From Dehalococcoidales bacterium (GTDB lineage Bacteria; Chloroflexota; Dehalococcoidia; Dehalococcoidales; Fen-1064), in assembly GCA_028712845.1 (NCBI GenBank), contig JAQTPO010000023.1, positions 1 through 19,184 of the forward strand: a stretch of 19,184 nucleotides of DNA. Reading direction: 5' to 3'. Position numbers and translations under genes: made by a program. Shown here piece by piece: positions 1 through 7,273 of the stretch. The notes beneath the pieces are model-generated. The model did not search any database, was not told the DNA's origin, and was given only the letters and a program-made list of their open reading frames with translations. Position 1 is the first letter of the stretch. The number at the start of each line of letters is the position of its first letter.

Positions 1-702
1 AAGGATGAGAACCATTTTAGAGGTGATAGTGTCAATCACATTACGAATTGCATTGTTATTGAGAATCAGATAGATTAACTGTGCTACCTCAAGGTTGTCC
101 ACCGTTACTACTGACGCTCCTGGAGGAGTAATTCTAATATCTGTCTGCTTTGCCCCATTTAGTTTGAGTCCCCAAGCTGAAAGCCCATATGCGGTACAAT
201 TCGCTAGGTTTGCATTCTCGAATTCTGTTTCTATTAATATCGCTCTTGTAAGACAAGCTTTTTCTAAATTCGCATCTCGAAAATCAGTTCGTTCAAGGTT
301 CGCTCCACTTAGATTTGCTTGTTTAAGGTTAGCTTCACGTAAACATGCACCACTAAGGTCTGCATCCTTGAGATATGCTCCCCTCAAGTCTGCTTTATAG
401 AGATTTGCTGAGTGAAGTTTGACGGAATAAAGCCTAGCTCCACGAAGATTTGCTCCGACGAGATTTGCCTTAACTATGTTTGATTCACTAAGGAACGCAC
501 CACGGAGATTCGCATTACTCAGATTCACCTTTTTCAAATTTACCATATGAAAACGTGCGCCATGAAGATTTGCTCCGCTAAATTTCAATTCTCTCAAGTC
601 CAAACCACTAAAATCAGGTTTGATAAGTGGGTGCCGTTCTCTCCAAGTGTTCCAGACCTGGACACCCTCTTTGATTGTCTTGATAAATTCGTTTTCAGTC
701 AT
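1..702 (-). CDS. Pentapeptide-repeat protein, C-terminus cut by window edge
   Basis: The minus strand is open from an ATG at 702 to the window edge (234 codons, no stop). Residues 1-28 form a charged leader (MTENEFIKTIKEGVQVWNTW). Residues 29 to about 167 are consecutive A(N/D)LxX-type pentapeptides such as ANLRGA, ADLSGA and ANLKQA, which known family members fold into a right-handed quadrilateral beta-helix. From about residue 195 the repeats stop and a different segment begins (VDNLEVAQLIYLILNN, then DTITSKMVLIL). From memory of similar proteins, this segment leads into a TIR-like or nucleotide-binding C-terminal domain, but that part is outside the window. No signal peptide or strong Shine-Dalgarno is visible. 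An in-frame ATG at 792 would add a very basic 30-residue extension and seems less likely. Function is unknown; an effector or defence role is only a guess. Confidence 0.85.
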   Translation of the reverse strand, partial: MTENEFIKTIKEGVQVWNTWRERHPLIKPDFSGLDLRELKFSGANLHGARFHMVNLKKVNLSNANLRGAFLSESNIVKANLVGANLRGARLYSVKLHSANLYKADLRGAYLKDADLSGACLREANLKQANLSGANLERTDFRDANLEKACLTRAILIETEFENANLANCTAYGLSAWGLKLNGAKQTDIRITPPGASVVTVDNLEVAQLIYLILNNNAIRNVIDTITSKMVLIL

Positions 703-829
703 CTTAGTTTTGTCGTTTTGGTGTCGTTCGCCGTTCTTTCTGGTCGGCTTTCTGAGGTCGGTTGGTGCGTGTCGGGCAGCTTTGCGCTGCATCTGGGGTC
801 GATTCTGTTTGGTGGTTTTGCTCTCGTCG

Positions 830-868
830 TTAGGAAACCGCTGCTCTATCCGCCTGAGCTACTGGGGC
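830..868 (-). pseudogene. 5' half of tRNA-Arg(CCT), broken at the anticodon loop
   Basis: Read on the minus strand, 868 to 830 gives the 5' acceptor strand GCCCCAG, TA, a D-arm with stem GCTC/GAGC, A26, the anticodon 5' strand GCGGT and the loop TTCCTAA (anticodon CCT). The next bases are CGACG instead of the expected ACCGC, and no T-arm or 3' acceptor strand (CTGGGGC) follows. The tRNA is therefore truncated exactly after position 38. This is typical of recombination at a tRNA attachment site or of an insertion splitting the gene. The missing 3' half is not in the window; it may lie beyond the left edge. Confidence 0.75.
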
Positions 869-895
869 ATTAAAAAATGGTGGTTTCCCTGAATT

Positions 896-925
896 ATGTT
901 ACACTCTTAATGGGTTTTGTTTCAA
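896..925 (-). promoter_or_regulatory. Possible promoter ahead of the tRNA-Arg half
   Basis: On the minus strand TTGAAA (925-920), an 18-base spacer and TAACAT (901-896) lie about 27 bases upstream of the first tRNA base. It may have been the tRNA promoter and could now drive the pentapeptide-repeat gene downstream. The call rests on consensus similarity alone. Confidence 0.3.
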
Positions 926-939
926 GTGACACTGCGGTG

Positions 940-2133
940 TCAAACCCAGCGTGTCTTTTTACTCTGGCTTTTGGCAGAACCCAGAGTGGGCAAATGCCCT
1001 TCAATCAGAGATGACTCTACCATTTGCCAGAAGCTTTCACGGTCGGCGCCGGTGACCACCGCTTTTTCGTGGGCTTCACTGAGCGCTACCGGATAGCCCT
1101 GTCCGCGCCGGCACTGGTCTAAAATCAGCGTATGTGTGAGGTTAAGTAGTTTTTCATCCTGCGCTACCCACTGCGGGATTTCAATCCGCGCAATCTCCTC
1201 GTCCAGTTTCAGGTAAAAGAAATGCACCACATGTTCGCCGTACCGCTTCTGAATTTTTGAAGGACTGATGAACAGGGCAGACCTTTCCCCGGATTTGAGC
1301 AATTCCGCGAAGAGTTCACGGTCACGGATGCCGGCAACGAAGTCACACTCCCTTGTCTGACATTCAGCGCAACGGTCGCTATCCACCGTATCCCGCGGGC
1401 AGAGCGCCACCCGCAGGTCATTGACCACGTCGGTACTGCGCGGATAGCTGATATAGCTGGCAACCGTGATTTGCCTGTCTTTATTGAGTTTTCTTATTTG
1501 CTCCAGATAAGCCAGAAGTCCTTTTTCCAGCAGGATATCGCCGACAAATTCAGGGTACGCCTCCAGATTCCAGAGAATCAAAGAGCCGTCTATCAATCCC
1601 AAACCGGTGCTTTCTGGCGGTAAATCCGATGCTAGTTCTGCCAGCCGCCGGCACTCTTCCACCCCGCGTTTGATGCCCAGCAAATCGCCCTCTACCGGTT
1701 GTTCCCGTCCCGGAATCCCCGGCGCACTAATCGCCAGTTCTTCATTGCCGGCATAGAGATGAGGAATGCTATCAAGACTCGCATCTGGTTTAACGCCATA
1801 GCGCAAGAGCACCGAACCGATATTGATCAAATAGCAATGGGTCGGTTGGTGACGGTCAACATCGATGTGTGAGCCATCCGTGGCAATCACGGTAAATTCT
1901 TCCGGCGCTAGCTGTGGCTGATAATGGCAGTCAATAGGCTCGACCAGACGGGCGACCAGCCAGGTGGTCTTGCTCGCCTCAATCTTCTTTGCCAGTTCCT
2001 CCAGATTATTGGACTGGCTATGTAGCACGTCTAAAGCGTGGTGGAGTTGCTCCAGCCTTTCATTGCGGTGGAACTTCAGGCTGGCGACCATGCCTGTTAT
2101 CTGGTCGATAATTTTGCTTAAATCCAGAGCCAT
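940..2133 (-). CDS. nurA: NurA-family 5'-3' nuclease with four-cysteine insert
   Basis: This is a 397-residue protein of the NurA family, the nuclease that works with the HerA translocase in DNA end resection in archaea and some bacteria. The family's metal-binding signatures are visible: ATDGSHI with D86, GLIDGSL with D182, and a C-terminal SEAHEKAVV with H355. Residues 20-55 look helical and coiled. An insert at about 245-263 carries C245, C255, C258 and C263 (CxxC plus two flanking cysteines), suggesting a zinc or iron-sulfur site. The start is supported by AGG seven bases before the ATG. No herA lies next to it in the window: the neighbours are a broken tRNA and, divergently, the acyl-CoA operon. 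A DNA-repair role is inferred from the family. Confidence 0.85.
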   Translation of the reverse strand: MALDLSKIIDQITGMVASLKFHRNERLEQLHHALDVLHSQSNNLEELAKKIEASKTTWLVARLVEPIDCHYQPQLAPEEFTVIATDGSHIDVDRHQPTHCYLINIGSVLLRYGVKPDASLDSIPHLYAGNEELAISAPGIPGREQPVEGDLLGIKRGVEECRRLAELASDLPPESTGLGLIDGSLILWNLEAYPEFVGDILLEKGLLAYLEQIRKLNKDRQITVASYISYPRSTDVVNDLRVALCPRDTVDSDRCAECQTRECDFVAGIRDRELFAELLKSGERSALFISPSKIQKRYGEHVVHFFYLKLDEEIARIEIPQWVAQDEKLLNLTHTLILDQCRRGQGYPVALSEAHEKAVVTGADRESFWQMVESSLIEGHLPTLGSAKSQSKKTRWV

Positions 2134-2250
2134 TTCAACCTGACCATTGCTGTAATTACCAGCGTTATTCTAGTATAGCATTGCTTCCATGTCTTTAACA
2201 CGACCTGATGGTGGATAAATTTCTAATACGGAACCCCAAAGCAGTTTTTC

Positions 2251-2280
2251 TTGTGTAAACTGGTGGATTCGTAGTAACAT
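2251..2280 (+). promoter_or_regulatory. Possible promoter of the acyl-CoA operon
   Basis: TTGTGT (2251-2256), an 18-base spacer and TAACAT (2275-2280) lie 37 bases upstream of the first hydratase ATG. The match to the sigma-70 consensus is moderate and no operator is evident. Confidence 0.25.
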
Positions 2281-2317
2281 AGTTTCATTAGGTAAAAACG
2301 AAGATTTAAGGAGAAAA

Positions 2318-3094
2318 ATGAGTAAACCTGTTGTTCTGTACGAAGTTAAGAACCGAATCGCCTACATTACCCTCAACCGCCCGGAAAAACAAAATGCCTT
2401 CAATGTGGAACTGAGTTTTGCCTTGCGGGATACCTGGAAACGTTTTGAGAAAGACCAGGATGCACAGGTGGGCATTTTAAGTGCTAACGGGAAGTCATTT
2501 TCAGTGGGTGTTGACCTGACAGGCGATGACAGGAAAGGAGGCGCCAAGCCATGGCAATATCACGAAGCTTATACAAACAGCGGCATATCGCTTTTCAAAC
2601 CTCTGGTTGCGGCGGTTCACGGGTACACCCTGGGGATGGGTTACATCCTGTCTGTAATGGGTTGCGATATCACGATTGCCGCTGATGACACCGTCTTCGG
2701 TTATCCTGAAGGTAAAGCCGGTGTATCCCAGGTGCCTCCGAATTATGCGCCCTATATGCCGTTCAAGATAGCCCTGGAATTCTTGTTGCTTTCATGGAAG
2801 GGCGGCCGGATGATGGATGCCAAACGTGCTTATCAAGTAGGCCTAGTAAATAATGTTGTTCCCGGAGCACAGTTGATGGATGAAGCTGTGAAATGGGCGG
2901 AAATGCTGAAGGGAGTGCCGCCGATGTATATCAAATCGGTGAAATACGGCTACTATTCGATGACGGAGCGAGCGGCGAGAAAGACAGAAAGAGAATATGT
3001 GGAATATATCCTTCCTCAGGAACTGAGCGAAGATAAGGAAGAAGCCATAAAGGCTTTTATCGATAAAAGAGAGCCGCATTTCAAGGGCAAGTAA
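2318..3094 (+). CDS. Enoyl-CoA hydratase/isomerase family protein (paralog A)
   Basis: This 258-residue crotonase-fold protein should act on an acyl-CoA thioester in the cytoplasm. The N-terminal ITLNRPEKQNAFN, the oxyanion-hole segment FSVGVDLTG (about 61-69) and GYTLGMGYILSVMGCDITIA (about 102-121) are typical of the family. The second catalytic glutamate of hydratases is kept as E131 in GYPEGKAG. The first (the E of GGGxEL in rat enoyl-CoA hydratase) is replaced by a hydrophobic residue, so the reaction may be isomerisation, hydrolysis or another crotonase chemistry rather than plain hydration. Start: AAGGAG lies just before the ATG. It is first in an operon with a CoA-transferase 34 bases downstream and a close paralog after that. 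The substrate is unknown. Confidence 0.88.
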   Translation: MSKPVVLYEVKNRIAYITLNRPEKQNAFNVELSFALRDTWKRFEKDQDAQVGILSANGKSFSVGVDLTGDDRKGGAKPWQYHEAYTNSGISLFKPLVAAVHGYTLGMGYILSVMGCDITIAADDTVFGYPEGKAGVSQVPPNYAPYMPFKIALEFLLLSWKGGRMMDAKRAYQVGLVNNVVPGAQLMDEAVKWAEMLKGVPPMYIKSVKYGYYSMTERAARKTEREYVEYILPQELSEDKEEAIKAFIDKREPHFKGK

Positions 3095-3128
3095 TGTTTT
3101 ATTGCAAAGTAGATGGGAGGTTTGTAAT

Positions 3129-5642
3129 ATGGCTGGTGAAGAATCATCGCTTCTCCGTCCTTACCGGGTATTGGACCTTACCGAAGGCAGTTATGATATT
3201 GCAGGGAAAATACTCGGTGACCTGGGTGCCGATGTCATCAAAATAGAACCGCCGGAAGGCAGCCCTACCCGCAATATCGGACCATTTTTAGGCGGCAAGA
3301 CTGACCCGCAAAAAAGCTTGTTCTGGTTTGCTTATAACACTAATAAACGCGGCATTACGCTTGACCTGAAAAGTGCAGAGGGGAAACAGCGGTTCAAGAA
3401 ACTGGCGGAAACAGCCGATTTTGTCTTTGAATCTTTCCCACGCGGTTATCTTGAAGGGCTCGGGCTGGGTTATGATGACCTGAAACGGATTAATCCCGCT
3501 ATCATCGTAACCTCGATTACTCCTTTTGGCGCTACGGGTCCCTATGCTAAATACAAAGCCTCCGACCTTACAATATGGGGTATGGGTGGTTTCTTGAGCA
3601 TCACCGGTGTTCCTGAACGGCCACCAGTTGAGGTAAGCTTGCCTCAGGCTTGTTTCCATGCTGGTACTTATGCGGCAGGCGCTTCGATGATTGCGCACTG
3701 GCACAGAGAGATGACGGGCGAAGGTCAGCAGGTCATTATTGCCGCTCAGCAATGTGTAATTTTACCCCTGTACACCGCACCCCGTTTCTGGGAGTTTTTG
3801 AAGATTGATAGAGGCTTGAACCGAAACGGTTCGAGCAAACCATTACCCAAGGCGCCAACCGGTGGACAACTGGTCTATTCTTGTAAGGATGGGGAAGTAC
3901 TCTTATTGCTAACCGGAGGCGCTGGCTCTGTATTCAGCTATTCGAGTCAACAACTGGTCAAGTATATGGACGAAAATGGTATGGCATCCGACTGGTTGAA
4001 AAAATTCGATTGGGTCTGGGGGTACAATGCATCCACCATTACTCAGGAAACAATCGACCGCATACACCACGGAGTCAATAAATTCCTCTTCACAAAAACC
4101 AAGAGAGAACTTTTTGAGGAAGCCATTAAGAGGCGTATTCTGCTGGCGCCAATTGCTAACTCCAGAGATGTTTATGAAAACCCACAACTCCAAGCGCGTG
4201 ATTTTTGGGTAAAGGTACAGCACCCTGAATTGAAGACAACGGTAACTTATCCCGGTCCATTTCTTAAACTAACAGAGACTCCAATTACTTACAGACGGCG
4301 ACCTCCTCTCATCGGGGAGCATAACGAAGAAATATCCGCAGAGCTGGCAAACCGCAAAACCCGACTGGTAAATCGTGAAAAACAGACAACTACTGCGGGC
4401 AAGCAGGCACTCGAGGGCATCAAGGTTGCTGACTTTAGCTGGTCGATAGTTGGTCCATTAGCCGCACGATATCTCGCCGACTTTGGTGCAACGGTGGTCC
4501 ACGTCGAGAGTCATACACGCCCGGAAACCCAGCGGGTCGGTGGTCCCTATAAAGATAACATCCCCGGTATAGACCGCAGTAGTCTCTTTACAATGTTCAA
4601 TACCAGCAAATACGGCATGAGCCTTAATATGGAAAAGCCCAAGGGCAAAGAAGCAGCTCTCAAGCTGATAAAGTGGGCCGACGTAGTCCTGGAGAGTTTT
4701 ACTCCCGGAGCGATGCAAAGGCGTGGTTTAGACTATGAGACGATAAGCAAAATTAGACCCGATATTATCTATATCAGTAGCTCTTGCTACGGTCAAAATG
4801 GACCGATTACCAAAACCCCCGGCTATGGGCAGCTTGCCACTGCCCAGAGCGGCATATTCGATGCCATCGGTTGGGCAGACCGCCCTACTATGACCAATAC
4901 GGTTCCTCATACCGATTACATCAGCCCGACATTTTTACTGCCTACGATTATGTCTGCACTGGACTACCGCCGCCGAACCGGTAAGGGTTTGTATATCGAA
5001 CAATCTCAGGTGGAGGCAGGTGTCCACTTCTTTGCGCCGCCGGTAATGGATTATATTGCGAACGGGCATGTAATGAAACGCCAGGGTAACCATTATGCCC
5101 ACGCTGCCCCTCACGGTGCCTATCCCTGCAAAGGGACAAACCGCTGGTGCACCATTGCTGTTTTTTCTGAGGAGGAATGGCAGAGTTTCTGCGGTGCAAT
5201 AGGTAGTCCGGCGTGGACAAAAGATAAAAAATTCACAACCTTTGCGGCGCGTAAGCAAAATGAAGACGAACTGGATACTGAAGTCGGCAGATGGACCATA
5301 AATCTCACCCCTGAAGAGGTTATGACGCAATTGCAGGCGAAAGGCGTCACTGCAGGAGTTGTCAGAACAATGCAGGAGCTCTATGAAGACCCGCAGTTAA
5401 AGCACGAGCGTTTCTGGCGTTATCTCGACCATCCGGTGATAGGCGTCCATGCGCATGAGTCACCACCATTCCAACTGACCAAAACCCCTGACCGACAGTC
5501 CTCCAGTCCGTGTCTCGGTCAGCATAATGAGTATGTCTATAAAGAGTTACTCGGTTATTCGGATGATGAGATTGCAGAAATGATGATAGAGGGTGCTATC
5601 ACTACTGAAGCTGACATGCCGGAATTCAAGGCTTCTTTCTAA
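3129..5642 (+). CDS. Tandem two-domain CaiB/BaiF (class III) CoA-transferase
   Basis: This 837-residue protein consists of two complete family III CoA-transferase units in one chain, against about 400-430 residues for the usual single unit. Unit 1 starts near residue 11 (YRVLDLTEGSYDIAGKILG, then GADVIKIE); unit 2 starts near 428 (LEGIKVADFSWSIVGPLAAR, then GATVVHVE). Each has the LGEHNEE/LGQHNEY-like C-terminal motif (IGEHNEE about 395-401; LGQHNEY about 796-802). The catalytic aspartate of formyl-CoA transferase (in MQDAVL) aligns with Q208 in unit 1 and E629 in unit 2, so the first unit looks catalytically dead and the second altered. The ATG at 3129 is chosen because GGGAGG lies eight bases upstream; an in-frame TTG at 3102 has no such support. 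It sits between two paralogous hydratase-like genes. The expected role is moving CoA between carboxylic acids or isomerising an acyl-CoA. Confidence 0.88.
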   Translation: MAGEESSLLRPYRVLDLTEGSYDIAGKILGDLGADVIKIEPPEGSPTRNIGPFLGGKTDPQKSLFWFAYNTNKRGITLDLKSAEGKQRFKKLAETADFVFESFPRGYLEGLGLGYDDLKRINPAIIVTSITPFGATGPYAKYKASDLTIWGMGGFLSITGVPERPPVEVSLPQACFHAGTYAAGASMIAHWHREMTGEGQQVIIAAQQCVILPLYTAPRFWEFLKIDRGLNRNGSSKPLPKAPTGGQLVYSCKDGEVLLLLTGGAGSVFSYSSQQLVKYMDENGMASDWLKKFDWVWGYNASTITQETIDRIHHGVNKFLFTKTKRELFEEAIKRRILLAPIANSRDVYENPQLQARDFWVKVQHPELKTTVTYPGPFLKLTETPITYRRRPPLIGEHNEEISAELANRKTRLVNREKQTTTAGKQALEGIKVADFSWSIVGPLAARYLADFGATVVHVESHTRPETQRVGGPYKDNIPGIDRSSLFTMFNTSKYGMSLNMEKPKGKEAALKLIKWADVVLESFTPGAMQRRGLDYETISKIRPDIIYISSSCYGQNGPITKTPGYGQLATAQSGIFDAIGWADRPTMTNTVPHTDYISPTFLLPTIMSALDYRRRTGKGLYIEQSQVEAGVHFFAPPVMDYIANGHVMKRQGNHYAHAAPHGAYPCKGTNRWCTIAVFSEEEWQSFCGAIGSPAWTKDKKFTTFAARKQNEDELDTEVGRWTINLTPEEVMTQLQAKGVTAGVVRTMQELYEDPQLKHERFWRYLDHPVIGVHAHESPPFQLTKTPDRQSSSPCLGQHNEYVYKELLGYSDDEIAEMMIEGAITTEADMPEFKASF

Positions 5643-5700
5643 TTCGACATGAGCGTGTATTCTAAAATAATATGATTGATTATTGAAGGAGAGGAAAACA

Positions 5701-6477
5701 ATGGCTGAATCTAAGACAATACTATATGAAGTAAAGAACCGAATTGCCTACATCACACTTAACCGCCCGGAAAAACGAAATACCTTTAATAAAGAAATGT
5801 CCAGCACTTTGCGAGACACATGGAAACGGTTTGAGAAAGACCCTGATGCCCAAGTCGCTATTTTAAGCGCCAAAGGGAATAACTTCTCAGCCGGCGTTGA
5901 CCTGACAGCTCCGGATAAAGCAACTACAAAAGCATGGCAAACGCACGACGCATATCCATTAACCGGTATAGAGCTTTTCAAACCTGTTGTCGCAGCGGTG
6001 CAAGGGTACACGCTGGGCACGGGTTATCTCGTATCTGTCACAGGTTGTGATATCACGATTGCCGCTGAAGATGCCATGCTGGGGTATCCGGAAGGAAGAG
6101 CAGGAGTTTCTCAAATACCTATTCAATACCAGCCTTATATGCCCTTCAAGATATCCCTGGAATTTATGTTGCTCTCATGGAAAGGCGGTCGGCTGATGAA
6201 AGCACAGCGGGCTTATGAAGTGGGTCTGGTGAATGCGGTTGTTCCCAACTCGCAGTTGATGGAAGAAGCTTTGAAATGGGCAGAGATGTTAAAAGGAGTA
6301 CCGCCACTGTATATAAAATCGGTCAAATATGGTTATTATACAATGGTTGAGCGGGCGGCAAGAAGAATTGAAAGAGAATATGTGGATTATGTTCTGCCCC
6401 AGGAATTGAGTGAAGATAAACAAGAAGCCATTAAGGCTTTTATCGAGAAGAGGGAGCCGCATTTCAAGGGAAAGTGA
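5701..6477 (+). CDS. Enoyl-CoA hydratase/isomerase family protein (paralog B)
   Basis: This 258-residue crotonase-fold protein is the same length as paralog A and close to it along the whole chain (YEVKNRIAYITLNRPEK, GCDITIAAEDAMLGYPEGRA, LSWKGGRLMKAQRAYEVGLV). The two probably arose by local duplication. As in A, E131 is retained in the PEG motif, and the position of the first hydratase glutamate is hydrophobic (GTGYLVSVTGCD). AAGGAGAGG upstream fixes the ATG at 5701; an in-frame TTG at 5683 overlaps that ribosome site and is rejected. It is last in the operon, 58 bases after the CoA-transferase and about 65 bases before a strong terminator. The two paralogs could form a mixed oligomer or act on successive intermediates; neither can be decided here. 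Confidence 0.88.
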   Translation: MAESKTILYEVKNRIAYITLNRPEKRNTFNKEMSSTLRDTWKRFEKDPDAQVAILSAKGNNFSAGVDLTAPDKATTKAWQTHDAYPLTGIELFKPVVAAVQGYTLGTGYLVSVTGCDITIAAEDAMLGYPEGRAGVSQIPIQYQPYMPFKISLEFMLLSWKGGRLMKAQRAYEVGLVNAVVPNSQLMEEALKWAEMLKGVPPLYIKSVKYGYYTMVERAARRIEREYVDYVLPQELSEDKQEAIKAFIEKREPHFKGK

Positions 6478-6543
6478 CAAAGCAGGGTCGGGTTTCTAAT
6501 CTGACCGCTTGATATAGCTCTCCGCACTTGTACTAAAAGCCAA

Positions 6544-6580
6544 AAGCCCCCGTTTCCGTAAAACAGAACGGGGGCTTTTT
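6544..6580 (+). terminator. Strong rho-independent terminator, probably shared by converging genes
   Basis: AAGCCCCCGTT (6544-6554) pairs perfectly with AACGGGGGCTT (6567-6577) around a 12-base loop, followed by T's. It ends the hydratase/CoA-transferase operon. Its minus-strand reading also ends in a T-rich stretch, so it can serve the converging GYD gene. Confidence 0.92.
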
Positions 6581-6630
6581 AATATTCATGCATTTCTCAG
6601 GAAGTCGGGGAGCAAGTCAAGATACAGAAT

Positions 6631-6936
6631 CTACTTGCTGATAATCTTTGCCGTTTCCAATTCCCTGACATAATCTTTCATACTGATAGCCGACATTGTA
6701 GTTGGCTCCATAGTGCCCCTGGAGCCTAATTGGGCGGAAACTCGTGCTATCACCTCATTGCTTTGAGCTTCGAGTATATTGATGAAGTCATAATTACCCA
6801 GCAAAGCATACTGGGCGATTACCTTTGCGCCCATCTCTTCTACTTCCTTGTTTACTTCGAAGGCTCTACTCGGGTTGTTCATAATGGTCTTTCTTCCATC
6901 ACTCGTAAGTCTGGTTAGCATAATGTATAAAGGCAT
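6631..6936 (-). CDS. GYD-domain protein
   Basis: This 101-residue protein has the GYD-family layout: N-terminal MPLYIMLTRLTSDGRKTI, central AQYALLGNYDFINILEA (the signature at N48-Y49-D50) and a C-terminal strand TTMSAISMKDY. GYD proteins are small ferredoxin-like alpha/beta-barrel proteins of unsettled function, related in fold to ligand-sensing and monooxygenase-like domains. The start is strongly supported by AAGGAGGGG upstream of the ATG. It is a single-gene unit with its own promoter, ending at the terminator shared with the operon on the other strand. No DNA-binding domain is present. The function cannot be read from the sequence. Confidence 0.85.
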   Translation of the reverse strand: MPLYIMLTRLTSDGRKTIMNNPSRAFEVNKEVEEMGAKVIAQYALLGNYDFINILEAQSNEVIARVSAQLGSRGTMEPTTMSAISMKDYVRELETAKIISK

Positions 6937-6967
6937 TTTTCCCCTCCTTAAAGGATGTTATGTAACA

Positions 6968-6995
6968 ATTCTAACATTAATTTCAAGCTTGTCAA
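6968..6995 (-). promoter_or_regulatory. Sigma-70-type promoter of the GYD gene
   Basis: On the minus strand, TTGACA (6995-6990) is a perfect -35 element. A 16-base spacer and TAGAAT (6973-6968) follow, about 30 bases upstream of the GYD start codon. Confidence 0.6.
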
Positions 6996-7273
6996 CAGGA
7001 ATTTAGCAAAGGTTCCATTGGCTTATAATTGTTCTAGATTATTACTATTTACCCCGGGGAAAAGAGAAAAATTTGTGCCGGATTCCCATTGGAATGCATC
7101 TCATTCAGTGTGAACCCGTACGCCGATAACAAAGCAGGGATGACATTGAGAAATTGCTACGCCACGATTACATCGTGGCGTAGCAATTGTTTTTTTATTC
7201 TGTGCCATCTAACGCAATCAGAGCCTGTCGATATGTTACTTTTTTGGTTCCGTATCGGCACATTTACATTCGA
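6996..7273. other. Intergenic stretch with palindromic-repeat remnants
   Basis: Nothing here looks like a gene. A plus-strand reading frame across 7089-7631 is the shadow of the alcohol dehydrogenase. The segment at about 7078-7150 (ATTCCCATTGGAAT; GCAGGGATGACATTGAG) resembles the decayed palindromic repeats seen at 17962-18175 and 18740-18881. A perfect long hairpin follows at 7152. Confidence 0.5.
7152..7196 (+). terminator. Perfect 17-bp hairpin followed by seven T's
   Basis: Bases 7152-7168 (starting AATTGCTACG) pair perfectly with 7172-7188 around the three-base loop TAC. T's follow at 7190-7196. It has the form of a plus-strand terminator, but no plus-strand gene lies upstream within 600 bases. 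It may be a palindromic repeat that also blocks read-through between the GYD and dehydrogenase genes. On the minus strand, the direction of the dehydrogenase transcript, no T-run follows it. Confidence 0.7.

Noticed and set aside
95..400. Plus-strand reading frame of about 100 codons rich in FA/LR repeats
   Set aside because: It is the antisense image of the pentapeptide repeats; the minus strand gives the regular A(N/D)LxX pattern.
200..560. Regular spacing of similar short motifs as a CRISPR or direct-repeat array
   Set aside because: The 15-base periodicity is coding: it corresponds to five-residue protein repeats with variable codons, with no identical repeats or spacers.
778..870. Complete tRNA at the tRNA-Arg half using downstream bases for the 3' side
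   Set aside because: No matching anticodon 3' strand, T-arm or CTGGGGC acceptor strand is found in the following 130 bases.
927..942. TGACAC/GTGTCA inverted repeat at the end of the NurA gene as a terminator
   Set aside because: The stem is only six pairs, it includes the stop codon, and no T-run follows on the minus strand.
3102..3128. Longer start (TTG) for the two-domain CoA-transferase
   Set aside because: The Shine-Dalgarno GGGAGG lies within this stretch, eight bases before ATG 3129.
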